A stretch of 64,000 nt of DNA from JACVRW01 sp963812415 (GCA_963812415.1 CAWEVH010000021.1:62001-126000), one strand, 5' to 3'. Shown: positions 16,843 through 26,467, counted from the first letter of the stretch. The notes: a model not told the origin generated them from the letters alone. Translations and numbers: made by a program.

Positions 16843-18294
16843 GTGAGCGTCGCCACCGGCAGCAGGCAGTCGCCCTTCGGGCTCGACGAGCGCACCCGCG
16901 AGCGCCTGCACGGGCGCCTCGAGCAGGGCATCCGCCGGGCGCGGCGCGACGGGGCGGCCGTTCCGGTGGCGGTCACGGTCCCGATCGGGGCGGAGCTCGA
17001 CCTGTCGGCCGCCGTGCTCGGCGCGCGCCGGGCCGACGACCGCTTCGCCTGCCTCGAGCAGCCCGATCGCGACCGCTTCGCGCTCGCCGGGCTCGGTCAG
17101 GCCGCCGTGCTGGAGGCCGCCGGCCCCGGACGCTTCCGCGAGACGGCCGCGCGTGCCCGCGAGCTCGGCCGCCGGGCGCTGGCCGACGATCCGGCCGCGG
17201 ACCCGGACGGGCCGCCCGCGACGGGGCCCGTGTTCCTGGGTGGCTTCGCGTTCGCGCATGACGGTGGTGCGGCACCCGAGTGGGCGTCGCTCGCTCCGGC
17301 GTCGCTCGTGCTGCCCGAGGTGGCGCTCGTCCGTCAGGGGGAGCACGCGCGCATGACCGTCGCCGCCCTGGTCGGGCCCGACGACGACGCGGGCGCGGTG
17401 ATCCGCCGGCTGCTCGGCCGCCTGGCGGAGCTGGCGCCACGCTCGATTCCGCTGGTCGACCCCGACCCGGTGCGACGCACCCGGGTCGCCAGCGCGGCGC
17501 CGCCGTCGCACTACGAGGGCGCGGTCGCGCGCGCCGTCGAGCGCATCAGGGCGGGGGCACTCGAGAAGGTCGTGCTGGCGCGCGAGGTGCGCGCCCACGC
17601 GGGAGCGCAGCATGACGCTGCGGCGGTGCTCGGCGCCCTGCGCGAGGTCTTTCCGGGCTGCTACTGCTGGTGCGTCGGCACCCCTCAGCTCGCGTTCGTG
17701 GGCGCGAGCCCCGAGCTGCTCGTTCGCCGCGACGGTCAGCGCGCCCAGACGGTCGCGCTGGCCGGCACGACGCGCCGCAGCGCCGATCCGGCGGTGGACG
17801 ACCATCTCGGCGAGGCGCTCCTGCGAAGCGCCAAGGACCGCGAGGAGCAGTCGATCGTCGCACGCCGGATCGAGCGCACGCTCGACCCGGTGAGCCTGTG
17901 GGTGGCGGCCGGCGAGGAGCCGGTGCTCGTGAAGGTGCACAACGTGCAGCACCTCGCCACGCCGATCCGCGCCCAGCTCGCCGACCCGGTTCCGGCCGTC
18001 GAGCTCGTGGGACTGCTCCAGCCGACCCCCGCCGTCGGCGGCGAGCCGCGCGAGGCGGCGCTGCCCCTGATACCGGTGCTCGAGGGGCTCGACCGCGGCT
18101 GGTACGCGGGCGCGGTGGGCTGGACGGACCTCGCCGAGGACGGCGAGTTCTGCGTCGCGCTGCGCTGCGCGCTGCTGCGTGGCCCGGTGGCCCACCTGTA
18201 CGCCGGCTGCGGGATCGTGCGCGACTCGGTGCCCTCCGAGGAGCTCGCGGAGACCGAGGTCAAGCTGCAGGCGCTGCTGCCCCTGCTCTCCTAG
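16843..18294 (+). CDS. menF: Isochorismate synthase
   Basis: About 483 residues; converts chorismate to isochorismate, the committed step into menaquinone. The chorismate-binding domain is recognised by ALEKVVLAREVRA, ELLVRRDGQRAQTVALAGT, DREEQSIVARRIE, VHNVQHLATPI and VGWTDLAEDGEFCVALRCAL, ending HLYAGCGIVRDSVPSEELAE. A siderophore or salicylate role is less likely because menD, menH, menC, menA, menB and menE follow within 8 kb. The start at 16843 rather than 16816 rests on -10 spacing and on the absence of conserved residues in the extra nine codons. Confidence 0.85.
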   Translation: MSVATGSRQSPFGLDERTRERLHGRLEQGIRRARRDGAAVPVAVTVPIGAELDLSAAVLGARRADDRFACLEQPDRDRFALAGLGQAAVLEAAGPGRFRETAARARELGRRALADDPAADPDGPPATGPVFLGGFAFAHDGGAAPEWASLAPASLVLPEVALVRQGEHARMTVAALVGPDDDAGAVIRRLLGRLAELAPRSIPLVDPDPVRRTRVASAAPPSHYEGAVARAVERIRAGALEKVVLAREVRAHAGAQHDAAAVLGALREVFPGCYCWCVGTPQLAFVGASPELLVRRDGQRAQTVALAGTTRRSADPAVDDHLGEALLRSAKDREEQSIVARRIERTLDPVSLWVAAGEEPVLVKVHNVQHLATPIRAQLADPVPAVELVGLLQPTPAVGGEPREAALPLIPVLEGLDRGWYAGAVGWTDLAEDGEFCVALRCALLRGPVAHLYAGCGIVRDSVPSEELAETEVKLQALLPLLS

Positions 18295-18336
18295 AGGCGT
18301 TTGCCCGGGGCACGTCCCGGGGACCCGGAGGGGGCC

Positions 18337-18979
18337 ATGCTCGAGCGCTTCAGAAACAGGACGGGCGAGCGCAACGGGACCGCGCCCGCGACCGAGCCGG
18401 AGCGGCGCTTCGCCCGCGACGGCGCTGCGCCCAGCCGCCCGCGAGGTGCGCGCGCGCCAGCGCGAGGAGTTCGGGGGCATCAACTGGGGCTCGGCGTTCT
18501 TCGGCTGGCTCGTGACCGTGGGCATCGCCGCCATCCTGCTCGGCCTCTTGAGCGCGGCGGGCGCGGCGTTCGGCCTGAGCGAGGTCTCCGCCGACGACAC
18601 GTCCGACGACTCCGAGACGATCGGGATCGTGGGCGGCATCCTGCTGATCGCGGTGCTGGTGGCCGCCTACTGGTTCGGCGGCTACGTGAGCGGTCGCATG
18701 TCGCGTTTCGACGGCGGACGCCAGGGGCTCGCAGTCTGGGCCATCGGCCTCGCGGTGACGATCGTGCTGGCGCTGGCCGCTGCGCTGTTCGGCGCCGAGT
18801 ACAACGTGCTCGGGCGCCTCGACCTGCCGCGCATCCCGGTGGAGGAGGGCGGGCTCACAACCGGTGCGGCGATCGCGCTCGCCGCAGTCGTGGTCGGCAC
18901 GCTGCTCGCCGCGCTCGGGGGCGGCAAGCTCGGCGAGCGCTACCACCGCAGGATCGACCGGGTGGGCTACCCGAGCTGA
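18337..18979 (+). CDS. Hypothetical four-helix membrane protein (frameshift)
   Basis: Start ATG at 18337 has a strong GGAGGGGG site directly upstream. The first 30 residues (MLERFRNRTGERNGTAPATE onward) are hydrophilic; a one-base shift near 18421 leads into RARQREEFGGINWGSAFFGW and then hydrophobic segments VTVGIAAILLGLLSAAGAAF, IVGGILLIAVLVAAYWFGGY, GLAVWAIGLAVTIVLALAAA and a last one before RYHRRIDRVGYPS. Full length about 213 residues. The SGRMSRFDGGRQG loop is typical of small actinobacterial membrane proteins with no known role. Its 3' end overlaps that of menD by 13 bp. Confidence 0.55.
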
Positions 18980-20616
18980 GCGCTCACCCGCTCCACCAGC
19001 TCACGGTGGAGCGCGACGTTGCGAGCGCGGTCGCTCCGAAGCACGCGCACCTCGTCGAACGAGTCGGGCACCGCGGCGCCCGCCGGGGTGGCCACGTGGC
19101 GCTCGTAGAGCTCGGGGTCGGCGTGCTCGGCCACCGGCAGGAAGTCGAAGATCCCGCCGCCGCCGTTGTCGATGCAGACGACCTCGAGCCGCGCGCCGGC
19201 ACGGCGCGCGGCGTACAACCCGCCCAGGTCGTGCAGGAGCGCGAGCTCGCCGGTGAGGAGCCAGGTGGGGAGCCCGGTGGCAAGGGCCGCGCCGAGCGCC
19301 GAGGAGGTCACGCCATCGATCCCGTTGGCGCCGCGGTTGGCGAGGAAGCGAATCCGCTTGGGCGACTGCGGGAACCAGGCCTCCACGTCGCGCACCGGCA
19401 TCGACGAGCTGAGCCAGACGACCGCGTCGTCCGGGAGCTCCGGCTCGACCCGCGCGAGCAGCTTGGGCTCGAAGTCCTCGGGCGCGTCGGCGAGCGCGGC
19501 CGGCACGAGCTCGTCGGCGGCGCGCCACGAGGAGAGCCAGGCGGGATCCGGCTCGCTCGCGCGCATCTCGATCGCCGAGGCGAGCGCGTCGAGGGTCGGG
19601 GCGGCGGCCGAGGCGAGTATGAGCTCGGCCCGGCGGGTGGGCTCGTGCCAGACGGCGTGAGGGTCGAGCACCACCTGGGGCGCGGCGGCCACGAAGGCCC
19701 GTAGCGGCTTCGAGGTCGGCATGTCCCCGACCCGCAGGACCAGCTCGGGCAGGTGGCCGCTCCGGAAGCCTTCCGCGCGCAGGATCACGTCGTAGTGCGC
19801 CACCACGTGGGAGCGGTCGTGGTCCCCGCAGCGCACGCCCGACGTTGGCTCGGCCAGCAGCGGCCAGCCCGCCTGGGCCGCAAGCCGGGCGGCGGGCTCG
19901 GCAACCGGGCCCGCCCCGGGACCGCACACGATCACTCCCCGCCGGGCGCCGGCGATCCGCCCGGCGAGCCGGTGCACGTCGTCCGCGTGCGGCGCGCTCG
20001 CGTGCTCGCGCAGCTCGGTCCAGGGGCGCCCGCCCGGCCGGCCCGCCCAGTCCTCCGCGACGAGCTCCTCCGGCACGGGCGCGAGCGGCTCGCGCAACGC
20101 AACGTTCAGGTGCACGGGTCCGGGCCTGCCGCCGAGCGCGGTCCAGTAGGCGCGGCAGGCGAGCGCGCGGTGGTGCACGGCGGTCTCGCGCCCGGGGTCG
20201 TGGGTGCCCACCTCCACGAACCACTTGGCGGCGCTGCCGTAGAGCCCCAGCTGGTCGATCGCCTGGCCGGCGCCCACCTCGCGCAGCTCGGGCGGACGGT
20301 CGGCGCTGAGCACGATCAGCGGTACGCGCGCCTCCCAGGCCTCGACCACGGCGGGGTGGAGGTTGGCCGCCGCGGTGCCCGACGTGCAGGTCACGGCCAC
20401 CGGCCGGCCGCTCGCCTTTGCCATCCCGAGCGCGACGAAGCCGGCCGAGCGCTCGTCGATCACCGACACCGCCTCGATCCCGGCCTGCGACCCCAGCGTG
20501 AGCGCCAGCGGAGCGTTCCTCGACCCGGGCGAGGTCACGGCGTGGCGCATGCCACAGCGCGCGAGCTCGTCCACGAAGGCCTGGATCGGCGCGTAGGTGC
20601 GGTTGATCGGGATCAT
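18967..20616 (-). CDS. menD: SEPHCHC synthase (2-oxoglutarate decarboxylase component of menaquinone synthesis)
   Basis: 549-residue ThDP enzyme adding a succinyl semialdehyde unit from 2-oxoglutarate to isochorismate. Recognised from PINRTYAPIQAFVDELARCG, AVTSPGSRNAPLAL, the catalytic-glutamate region SVIDERSAGFVALGMAKASG and TCTSGTAAANLHPAV, plus the cofactor site GELALLHDLGGL and CIDNGGGGIFDFLPV. The last is the MenD version of the GDG...N motif. It is transcribed away from menH; only 9 bp separate the two start codons. Confidence 0.95.
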   Translation of the reverse strand: MIPINRTYAPIQAFVDELARCGMRHAVTSPGSRNAPLALTLGSQAGIEAVSVIDERSAGFVALGMAKASGRPVAVTCTSGTAAANLHPAVVEAWEARVPLIVLSADRPPELREVGAGQAIDQLGLYGSAAKWFVEVGTHDPGRETAVHHRALACRAYWTALGGRPGPVHLNVALREPLAPVPEELVAEDWAGRPGGRPWTELREHASAPHADDVHRLAGRIAGARRGVIVCGPGAGPVAEPAARLAAQAGWPLLAEPTSGVRCGDHDRSHVVAHYDVILRAEGFRSGHLPELVLRVGDMPTSKPLRAFVAAAPQVVLDPHAVWHEPTRRAELILASAAAPTLDALASAIEMRASEPDPAWLSSWRAADELVPAALADAPEDFEPKLLARVEPELPDDAVVWLSSSMPVRDVEAWFPQSPKRIRFLANRGANGIDGVTSSALGAALATGLPTWLLTGELALLHDLGGLYAARRAGARLEVVCIDNGGGGIFDFLPVAEHADPELYERHVATPAGAAVPDSFDEVRVLRSDRARNVALHRELVERVSAQLG

Positions 20617-20625
20617 GCAGGAGCG

Positions 20626-21354
20626 ATGGTGCTCTTCATCCCGGGCTTCATGCAGCGTGGCGACGCCTGGCGGCCGGTCGCAGAGCTTCTGCCGACACGC
20701 TATCCGAGCGTCCTGCTCGACCACCGCGAGCACAGCTTCGAGGGCCGGCTCCGGGAGATCGCCGAGCAGGGTGAGAGGCGCGTGCTGGTGGGCTACTCGC
20801 TCGGTGGACGGCTCGCGCTGCGGGCCGCGCTGCGCGACCCGGGCCGGTACACCGGGCTCGTAACGCTCGGCGCCACCGCCGGGATCGACGACCCTGGGCT
20901 GCGCTCGACCCGCGCGGAGGCCGACGAGCGCCTCGCCGCCTGGATGGAGGCGGCGCCGATCGCCGACGTCGTGGGCGTCTGGGAGCGCCAGCCGCTGTTC
21001 GCCGACCAGTCCGAGACGCTGATCGAGGAGCAGCGAGCGGGGCGCCTCACGCACGATCCGAAGGGGCTCGCGATGATGCTGAGGACCGCCGGGCAGGGCG
21101 TGCTCGAGCCCGTCTGGCACGAGCTGCTCACCTTCCAGCTGCCCCTGCTGGCGATCGCCGGCGCCCGCGACGAGGGCTACACGGCGGCAGCCAAGCGGAT
21201 GGCCGAGACGGCGCCGCGCGGCCAGGCGGCGATCGTCGAGGAGGCCGGCCACGCCGCCCAGCTGCAGCGACCCGACGAGGTGGCGCGCCTGATCGAGGCG
21301 TTCGTCGCGGGCATCGGCGCGACTCGCCAACCGAACGCCGAGCCTCCCTCGTAG
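20626..21354 (+). CDS. menH: SHCHC synthase, alpha/beta hydrolase fold
   Basis: 242 residues. MenH eliminates pyruvate from SEPHCHC. The nucleophile elbow is GYSLGGRLAL, the MenH form of G-x-S-x-G, and the catalytic histidine region is EEAGHAAQLQRPDEV. FIPGFMQRGDAWRPVAELL forms the oxyanion-hole loop. A generic hydrolase is the alternative, but the GGR after the serine and the position within the men cluster favour MenH. Its start is 9 bp from the divergent menD start, and AGGAG lies very close to the ATG, so the true start might be slightly further in. Confidence 0.85.
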   Translation: MVLFIPGFMQRGDAWRPVAELLPTRYPSVLLDHREHSFEGRLREIAEQGERRVLVGYSLGGRLALRAALRDPGRYTGLVTLGATAGIDDPGLRSTRAEADERLAAWMEAAPIADVVGVWERQPLFADQSETLIEEQRAGRLTHDPKGLAMMLRTAGQGVLEPVWHELLTFQLPLLAIAGARDEGYTAAAKRMAETAPRGQAAIVEEAGHAAQLQRPDEVARLIEAFVAGIGATRQPNAEPPS

Positions 21355-21386
21355 GGAGCTGAGAACGCATCCTCGGTGAGGGAGGT

Positions 21387-22394
21387 CTAGGCCAGGCGCT
21401 CGGCGGTGACCGCGTCGAGCGCCTGGTCCTCGACCCGCACGCCGAGCCCCGGACCGCCGGGCACCCGCAGGGTCCCGCGCCGGGCCCTCGGCAGCGAGCG
21501 CGCGATATCGGCGTCGAACAGGTCGAGGGTGGCGAGGCCGCAGGCCATCGACACCCCCTCGGCCGCGGCGAGCTGCAGCGCGGCGGCGATTCCCCAGGGC
21601 CCGTCGAGCGTGCTCGACAGGAATGCGCCCAGGCCGTGAGCCTCGGCCTCGCGCAGCATCTCGCGGGCGGGGCGAAAGCCACCCGAGCCGGCGAGCTTGA
21701 CGTTCACGACGTCGCAGGCCTCGAGCTCGACGGCGCGCCTCAGCTCGCGCAGCGAGCTCACCGACTCGTCGGCGGCGATCGGCGTGGACACCCGCTGGCG
21801 CACCTCGGCCAGCTCCCGCAGCGTCCGGCATGGCTGTTCGACGAACTCGAGGTCGTGCTCCTCGATCGCGCGGATCGCACGCACGGCCTGGTCGACCGGC
21901 CAGACGCCGTTGGCGTCCACCCGCAGGGCGGGCCAAGGGCCCACCGCCTCGCGGACGGCGGCCACCCGCTCGGCATCGCCCGGCAGGCCGACCTTGAGCT
22001 TGAAGCAGGCGAAGCCCTCGGCCACTCCCGCCCGGGCGCGCGCGGCCACCTCCGCGGGAGGGCCGCCGGGCAGGGTCATGTTCACGGCGAGGGCATCCTT
22101 GACCGGATCCGCGAGCGGACGGTCCTCCTGCTTGGCCTGGAGGTCGAGCCGCGCGATCTCCTCCGCCGCCCGAGCCTGCGGGGGACGGCGTCCGCCGCCC
22201 CCGGTCAGCGCTGCCACCGCGCGCTCGAGCGGCACGCCGTCGTAGGGCTCGAAGGGCGCGGCCTCGCCGTAGCCGCTCGTCCCGTCCGATGCCTCGAGCC
22301 GCAGCAGCAGGAGCTCGCGCGCGGTGACCACGCCGCTCGCGGTCACGAACGGCTGCTTGAGCGGCACGGAGAGTCGGAGGACGGATCGCTTCAC
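21387..22394 (-). CDS. menC: o-succinylbenzoate synthase (enolase superfamily)
   Basis: 335 residues, dehydrating SHCHC to o-succinylbenzoate. Starts at the GTG giving MKRSVLRLSVPLKQPFVTA, whose first bases overlap the menA stop (GTGA). Catalytic features of the muconate-lactonizing subgroup are FACFKLKVG (the K-x-K base), LRVDANGVW, LEFVEQPC and PIAADESV as metal-ligand strands, and NVKLAGSGGF with the second lysine. Alanine-glutamate epimerase-like or N-acylamino acid racemase activity is a family alternative, but the operon makes MenC the natural call. Confidence 0.9.
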   Translation of the reverse strand: MKRSVLRLSVPLKQPFVTASGVVTARELLLLRLEASDGTSGYGEAAPFEPYDGVPLERAVAALTGGGGRRPPQARAAEEIARLDLQAKQEDRPLADPVKDALAVNMTLPGGPPAEVAARARAGVAEGFACFKLKVGLPGDAERVAAVREAVGPWPALRVDANGVWPVDQAVRAIRAIEEHDLEFVEQPCRTLRELAEVRQRVSTPIAADESVSSLRELRRAVELEACDVVNVKLAGSGGFRPAREMLREAEAHGLGAFLSSTLDGPWGIAAALQLAAAEGVSMACGLATLDLFDADIARSLPRARRGTLRVPGGPGLGVRVEDQALDAVTAERLA

Positions 22395-23290
22395 GAGAGC
22401 AGCAGGCCGCCGGAGAGGAGCAGCGAGAAGATCGCCAGCAGGCGGCCGGTTCCCGCGAGGGCGCCGTTGAGGGCGGGTCCGTCCGTGTGGGTCGAGACCG
22501 TGCGCACGAGCGGGGGCACCAGCGGGAGTGCCGCCAGCGTGAGCAGCAGCCACGGCGACAGCGCCGGCACGAGCAGGGGCGGGACGAGGAAGGAGCCGAC
22601 CACCATCGCCGCGAACAGCCGCCGCGCGCGCTCGCGGCCGAGCTTGACCGCGAGGGTGCGCTTGCCGGCGCGCCGGTCGGTGTCGACGTCGCGCACGTTG
22701 TTGACCACGAGGATCGCGGACGCCAGGAGTCCCACCGGCACCGCGAGCGCGAGCGCCTCCCAGCGGAGCTCCTCGGTCTGGACGAAGTAGGACCCGGCCA
22801 CCGCCACGAGCCCGAAGAAGAGGAACACGAACAGCTCGCCGAGCCCCTCGTAGCCGTACGGCCGCGGGCCACCCGTGTAGAGCACCCCGGCGAGGATCGA
22901 CGCCGCGCCCACCACGAGCAGCTCCCAGCCTGCCTCGGCGGCGAGGTAGGCCCCCGCGGCAACGGCGATGCCGAACGCGACATAGGTGCCGGTCAGCACC
23001 CGGCGCGGCGGCATCAGCCCGCCGGCGGTCACGCGCACCGGGCCAAGCCGGTCCTCGGTGTCGGCGCCCCGCCGTGCGTCCGAGTAGTCGTTCGACAGGT
23101 TGGTGCCGATCTGGATGAAGACGCTGCCGACGAGCGCGGCGACGAACGGCAGCGCACGGAACACGTCCTCCGATCCCGCCAGGGCCGTGCCCACGAGCAC
23201 CGGCGCGATCGCCGCCGGCAGCGTGCGCGGCCGCGCGGCCAGGAGCCAGAGCCGGAGCGTCCCGCGCGGGGCCGCAGACACGCCCGTCAC
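22391..23290 (-). CDS. menA: 1,4-dihydroxy-2-naphthoate polyprenyltransferase
   Basis: 299-residue UbiA-family integral membrane prenyltransferase that attaches the isoprenoid tail to DHNA. The first aspartate-rich motif is NLSNDYSDARRGADTEDR and the second is NNVRDVDTDRRAGKRTLAV; about nine hydrophobic segments surround them. The GTG start overlaps the menB stop and its own stop overlaps the menC start, so menB-menA-menC is a tightly coupled operon. Product is demethylmenaquinone; no ubiE/menG methylase lies in this window. Confidence 0.95.
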   Translation of the reverse strand: MTGVSAAPRGTLRLWLLAARPRTLPAAIAPVLVGTALAGSEDVFRALPFVAALVGSVFIQIGTNLSNDYSDARRGADTEDRLGPVRVTAGGLMPPRRVLTGTYVAFGIAVAAGAYLAAEAGWELLVVGAASILAGVLYTGGPRPYGYEGLGELFVFLFFGLVAVAGSYFVQTEELRWEALALAVPVGLLASAILVVNNVRDVDTDRRAGKRTLAVKLGRERARRLFAAMVVGSFLVPPLLVPALSPWLLLTLAALPLVPPLVRTVSTHTDGPALNGALAGTGRLLAIFSLLLSGGLLLS

Positions 23291-24216
23291 GGCCGTTTCG
23301 GGAACTTCCCGAAGTCCGGCCGGCGCTTGCCCTTGTACGCCTCGCGCCCCTCCCTCGCCTCGTCGCTCGCGTAGAAGAGCAGGTTGGCGTCGTGGGCCAG
23401 CTGCTGGATGCCGGCGTAGCCGTCCTCGTGCGCGTGGAAGCTCGCCTTCATCAGCCGCAGCGCGAAGGGGGAGAGCCGCAGCATCTCCCGGCACCAGGCG
23501 ACGGTCTCCTCCTCGAGCTCCTCGAGCGCCACGACGCGGTTCACGAGCCCCATCTCGCGCGCCTCCTCCGCGCCGTACTGGCGGCACAGGAACCAGATCT
23601 CCTTGGCCTTCTTCTGGCCCACCTGCGCCGCCAGCAGGCTGGCCCCGAAGCCGCCGTCGAAGCTCCCGACCATCGGGCCGGTCTGCCCGAAGCGGGCGTT
23701 GTCCGCCGCGATCGTGAGGTCGCACACCACGTGCAGCACGTGCCCGCCGCCGACCGCGTAGCCGGCGACCATCGCGACCACCGGCTTGGGGAGCCGCCGC
23801 ATCTGCACGTGCAGGTCGGTCACGTGGAAGCGCCCGACCGAGGCGCCGCCCGCCACGTAGCCGCTGTCCCCGCGCACGCGCTGGTCGCCGCCGGAGCAGA
23901 AGGCGAGCGGACCCTCGCCGGCGAGCACGATCACGCCGACCGACGTGTCCTCGCGCGCGCGCTCGAGCGCGTCCGAGATCTCGATGAGCGTCTCGGGGCG
24001 GAACGCGTTGCGCAGCTCGGGCCGGTCGATCGTGATCTTGGCGATGCGCGAACGCGCCGGCTCGTCCGGCGCGGCAGCGTTTGGCGTCGGGTCGGCGAGC
24101 TCGTAGCGGATGTCCTCGTAGTCCGCGCCCGGCTGCCAGTCGGCCGCGGGGCGGATCCGCCGGCGCGACTGCTCCTCGGCCCAGCGCGCCCTGGCGTCGC
24201 TCTCGGTGGTTGCCAT
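23287..24216 (-). CDS. menB: 1,4-dihydroxy-2-naphthoyl-CoA synthase
   Basis: 309-residue crotonase-fold enzyme closing the second ring. Oxyanion-hole and active-site segments are GEGPLAFCSGGDQRVRG and VAGYAVGGGHVLHVVCDLT, then ARFGQTGPMVGSFDGGFG and the C-terminal KGKRRPDFGKF, all MenB hallmarks. The N-terminal 60 residues are longer than in E. coli MenB, as in other actinobacterial members. It heads a minus-strand operon with menA and menC and is divergent from menE with 39 bp between start codons. Confidence 0.95.
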   Translation of the reverse strand: MATTESDARARWAEEQSRRRIRPAADWQPGADYEDIRYELADPTPNAAAPDEPARSRIAKITIDRPELRNAFRPETLIEISDALERAREDTSVGVIVLAGEGPLAFCSGGDQRVRGDSGYVAGGASVGRFHVTDLHVQMRRLPKPVVAMVAGYAVGGGHVLHVVCDLTIAADNARFGQTGPMVGSFDGGFGASLLAAQVGQKKAKEIWFLCRQYGAEEAREMGLVNRVVALEELEEETVAWCREMLRLSPFALRLMKASFHAHEDGYAGIQQLAHDANLLFYASDEAREGREAYKGKRRPDFGKFPKRP

Positions 24217-24226
24217 ACGGGCGCGA

Positions 24227-24232
24227 ACGATA
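24227..24232 (-). promoter_or_regulatory. -10 hexamer TATCGT for menBAC
   Basis: On the minus strand it ends 10 nt before the menB ATG. Its -35 region would fall within the menE start, so the two divergent promoters interlock. Confidence 0.4.
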
Positions 24233-24242
24233 GCCCTCGTCC

Positions 24243-24248
24243 TAAGCT
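24243..24248 (+). promoter_or_regulatory. -10 hexamer TAAGCT for menE
   Basis: Ends 7 nt before the menE ATG; its -35 region would fall at the menB start. Confidence 0.4.
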
Positions 24249-24255
24249 CGGACGC

Positions 24256-25457
24256 ATGACGGACTGGCTCGCGCTCGCGGCTCGGCGCCGCCCGGAGCAC
24301 CCCGCCGTCCTGGCGGGCGGGCGGAGCGTCACCTACGCCGAGCTCGACGCCCGCGCGGACGAGCTGGCGGCCACCCTCGAGCCCGGGCGCCCGGTGCCGA
24401 TCGCGGTGCCTCCCGGGATCGAGTTCGCCGAGCTCCTTCACGCCACCTGGCGCGCGGGGGCTGTCGCGGTGCCGCTCGATCCGGGCGCGCGGCGCCCAGG
24501 GCTCGATGACCTCCGTCCCGACTGGCGCACGGCGCTCGTGATCCACACGTCGGGCACGACAGGCGCGCCGATCCCGGTCGAGCTCACGCTCGAGAACCTC
24601 GATGCGAGCGCGCGCGCGTCCGCCGACGCGCTCGGGACGGAGCCGGGCGACCGCTGGCTCTGCCCGCTGCCGCTCCACCACGTGGGCGGCCTGTCGGTGC
24701 TGGTGCGGTCCGCCGTCAACGCCACCACCGCCGTCCTCCACGAGCGCTTCGAGGCGAGGCGGGTGAAGGCGACGCTGGAGGCGGGTGAGGCGACGCTGGC
24801 GTCGCTCGTGCCCACGATGCTCGCGCGGCTCAGAGACGCCGGACTGGGCCGCGCACCCGGGCTGCGCGCGATCGCGCTCGGCGGCGGCCCGGTACCCGCG
24901 GGCCTCCTCGAGTGGGCCGCCGGCGCCGGCATCCCGGTCACGCCCGTCTACGGCATGACCGAGACCGCGTCGCAGGTCGTGGCCGGGATTCCCGGGCGGC
25001 CGCTCGCGGGTGTCGAGCTGGCGGTCACGGGGGAGGGGGAGATCCTCGTCCGCGGTCCCATGGTCGCGCGCGACGCCCTCGGCTCCGACGGCTGGCTTCA
25101 CACGGGCGACCGCGGGCGCCTCGACGCCGACGGGCTCCTGCACGTCGAGGGGCGGATCAAGGAGCTCATCGTCACCGGCGGCGAGAACGTGGCGCCCGTC
25201 GAGGTCGAGCAGGTGCTGCTTCGGCACCCTCAGGTGGTGGACGCCGGGGTGGCCGGTCTGCCAGACCCGGAGTGGGGCGAGGCAATCGTGGCCTTCGTGG
25301 TGCTGCGCGAGACCGTGGCCGAGGAGGACCTGCGGTCCTGGTGCCGGGCCCGGCTCGCCCGGGTTCAAGGTTCCGAAGCGAATCGAGCAGGTGGCCGAGC
25401 CTGCCGCGCAACGCGAACGGGAAGCTGCTGCGGGACCGGCTGGCTGGCTCCCTCTAG
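24256..25457 (+). CDS. menE: o-succinylbenzoate-CoA ligase (two frameshifts)
   Basis: 399 residues when joined; adenylates o-succinylbenzoate and transfers it to CoA. AMP-binding signatures are VIHTSGTTGAPIPVELT, YGMTETASQV and GWLHTGDRGRLDADG followed by RIKELIVTGGENVAPVEVEQ. Near 25356 one extra C separates ARLA from GFKVPKRIEQV, and near 25400 another separates VAE from LPRNANGKLLRDRL, which carries the catalytic lysine (NGK). Removing both gives a 400-codon gene ending at 25457. Two shifts 45 bp apart look like local base-calling trouble. Confidence 0.88.
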
Positions 25458-25462
25458 TCATC

Positions 25463-25468
25463 TAGAGT
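25463..25468 (+). promoter_or_regulatory. -10 hexamer TAGAGT for ilvC
   Basis: Ends 9 nt before the ilvC ATG and starts 6 nt after the menE stop. Confidence 0.4.
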
Positions 25469-25477
25469 CCGGCGCCC

Positions 25478-26467
25478 ATGATCTACGACAAGGACGCCGA
25501 CCTCTCGAGGCTCGACGGGAAGACCGTGGCAATCATCGGCTACGGCTCCCAGGGGCACGCCCACGCCCTCAACCTGACGGACTCGGGCGTGGACGTCGTG
25601 GTGGGGCTGCGCCCGGACTCCTCCTCGGTCGACAAGGCAAGGGGCCACGGGCTGCGCGTGGAGCCGATCGCCGACGCCGCCAGCGCCGGCGACGTCGTGA
25701 TGGTGCTCGTGCCCGACGAGAAGCAGGCCGAGGTGTTCGACGCCGAGATCCGCGACGGCATCGCGCCCGGGAACCTGCTCATGTTCGCCCATGGGTTCTC
25801 GATCCACTTCGGGCAGATCGACCCGGGGCCCGAGGTGGACGTGGGCATGGTCGCGCCGAAGAGCCCGGGCCACCTGGTCCGGCGCCAGTTCGTGGAGGGC
25901 AACGGCGTGCCCGGCCTGGTGGCGATCCATCAGGACGCGAGCGGCTCGGCGCGCGAGCTGGTGCTCGCCTACGCGCGCGGGATCGGCTGCACGCGCGCGG
26001 GCGTGATCGAGACGAGCTTCAAGGACGAGACCGAGACCGACCTGTTCGGCGAGCAGGCCGTGCTCTGCGGGGGCGTGACCGAGCTCGTGCGTGCCGGCTA
26101 CGAGACGCTCGTGGAGGCCGGCTACGACCCGCGCCTCGCGTACTTCGAGTGCCTGCACGAGCTCAAGCTGATCGTCGACCTGATGTACGAGAAGGGCATC
26201 ACGGGCATGCGCTACTCGGTCTCGAACACGGCCGAGTACGGCGACCTGACCCGTGGGACGCGCGTGATCGGGGAGCCCACGCGCGCGGCGATGAAGGAGA
26301 TCCTTGGCGAGATCCAGTCGGGCGAGTTCGCGCGCGAGTGGATCGCCGAGAACAAGGCCGGGCAGGAGAGCTTCCAGCGGATGCGGGCCGAGGGCAAGGA
26401 CCACCAGATCGAGCGCGAGGGCAAGGAGCTGCGCTCGATGATGGACTGGATCGACCAGGAGTTCTGA
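25478..26467 (+). CDS. ilvC: Ketol-acid reductoisomerase, class I
   Basis: 329-residue NADPH- and Mg-dependent enzyme converting acetolactate or acetohydroxybutyrate to the dihydroxy acids. The Rossmann motif is AIIGYGSQGHAHALNL; the loop GLRPDSSSVDKA carries arginine and serine residues typical of NADPH preference. Metal ligands lie in DETETDLFGEQAVLCGG and ECLHELKLIVD. The length fits class I (short) KARI. The next gene overlaps its stop by one base (TGATG). Confidence 0.97.
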   Translation: MIYDKDADLSRLDGKTVAIIGYGSQGHAHALNLTDSGVDVVVGLRPDSSSVDKARGHGLRVEPIADAASAGDVVMVLVPDEKQAEVFDAEIRDGIAPGNLLMFAHGFSIHFGQIDPGPEVDVGMVAPKSPGHLVRRQFVEGNGVPGLVAIHQDASGSARELVLAYARGIGCTRAGVIETSFKDETETDLFGEQAVLCGGVTELVRAGYETLVEAGYDPRLAYFECLHELKLIVDLMYEKGITGMRYSVSNTAEYGDLTRGTRVIGEPTRAAMKEILGEIQSGEFAREWIAENKAGQESFQRMRAEGKDHQIEREGKELRSMMDWIDQEF

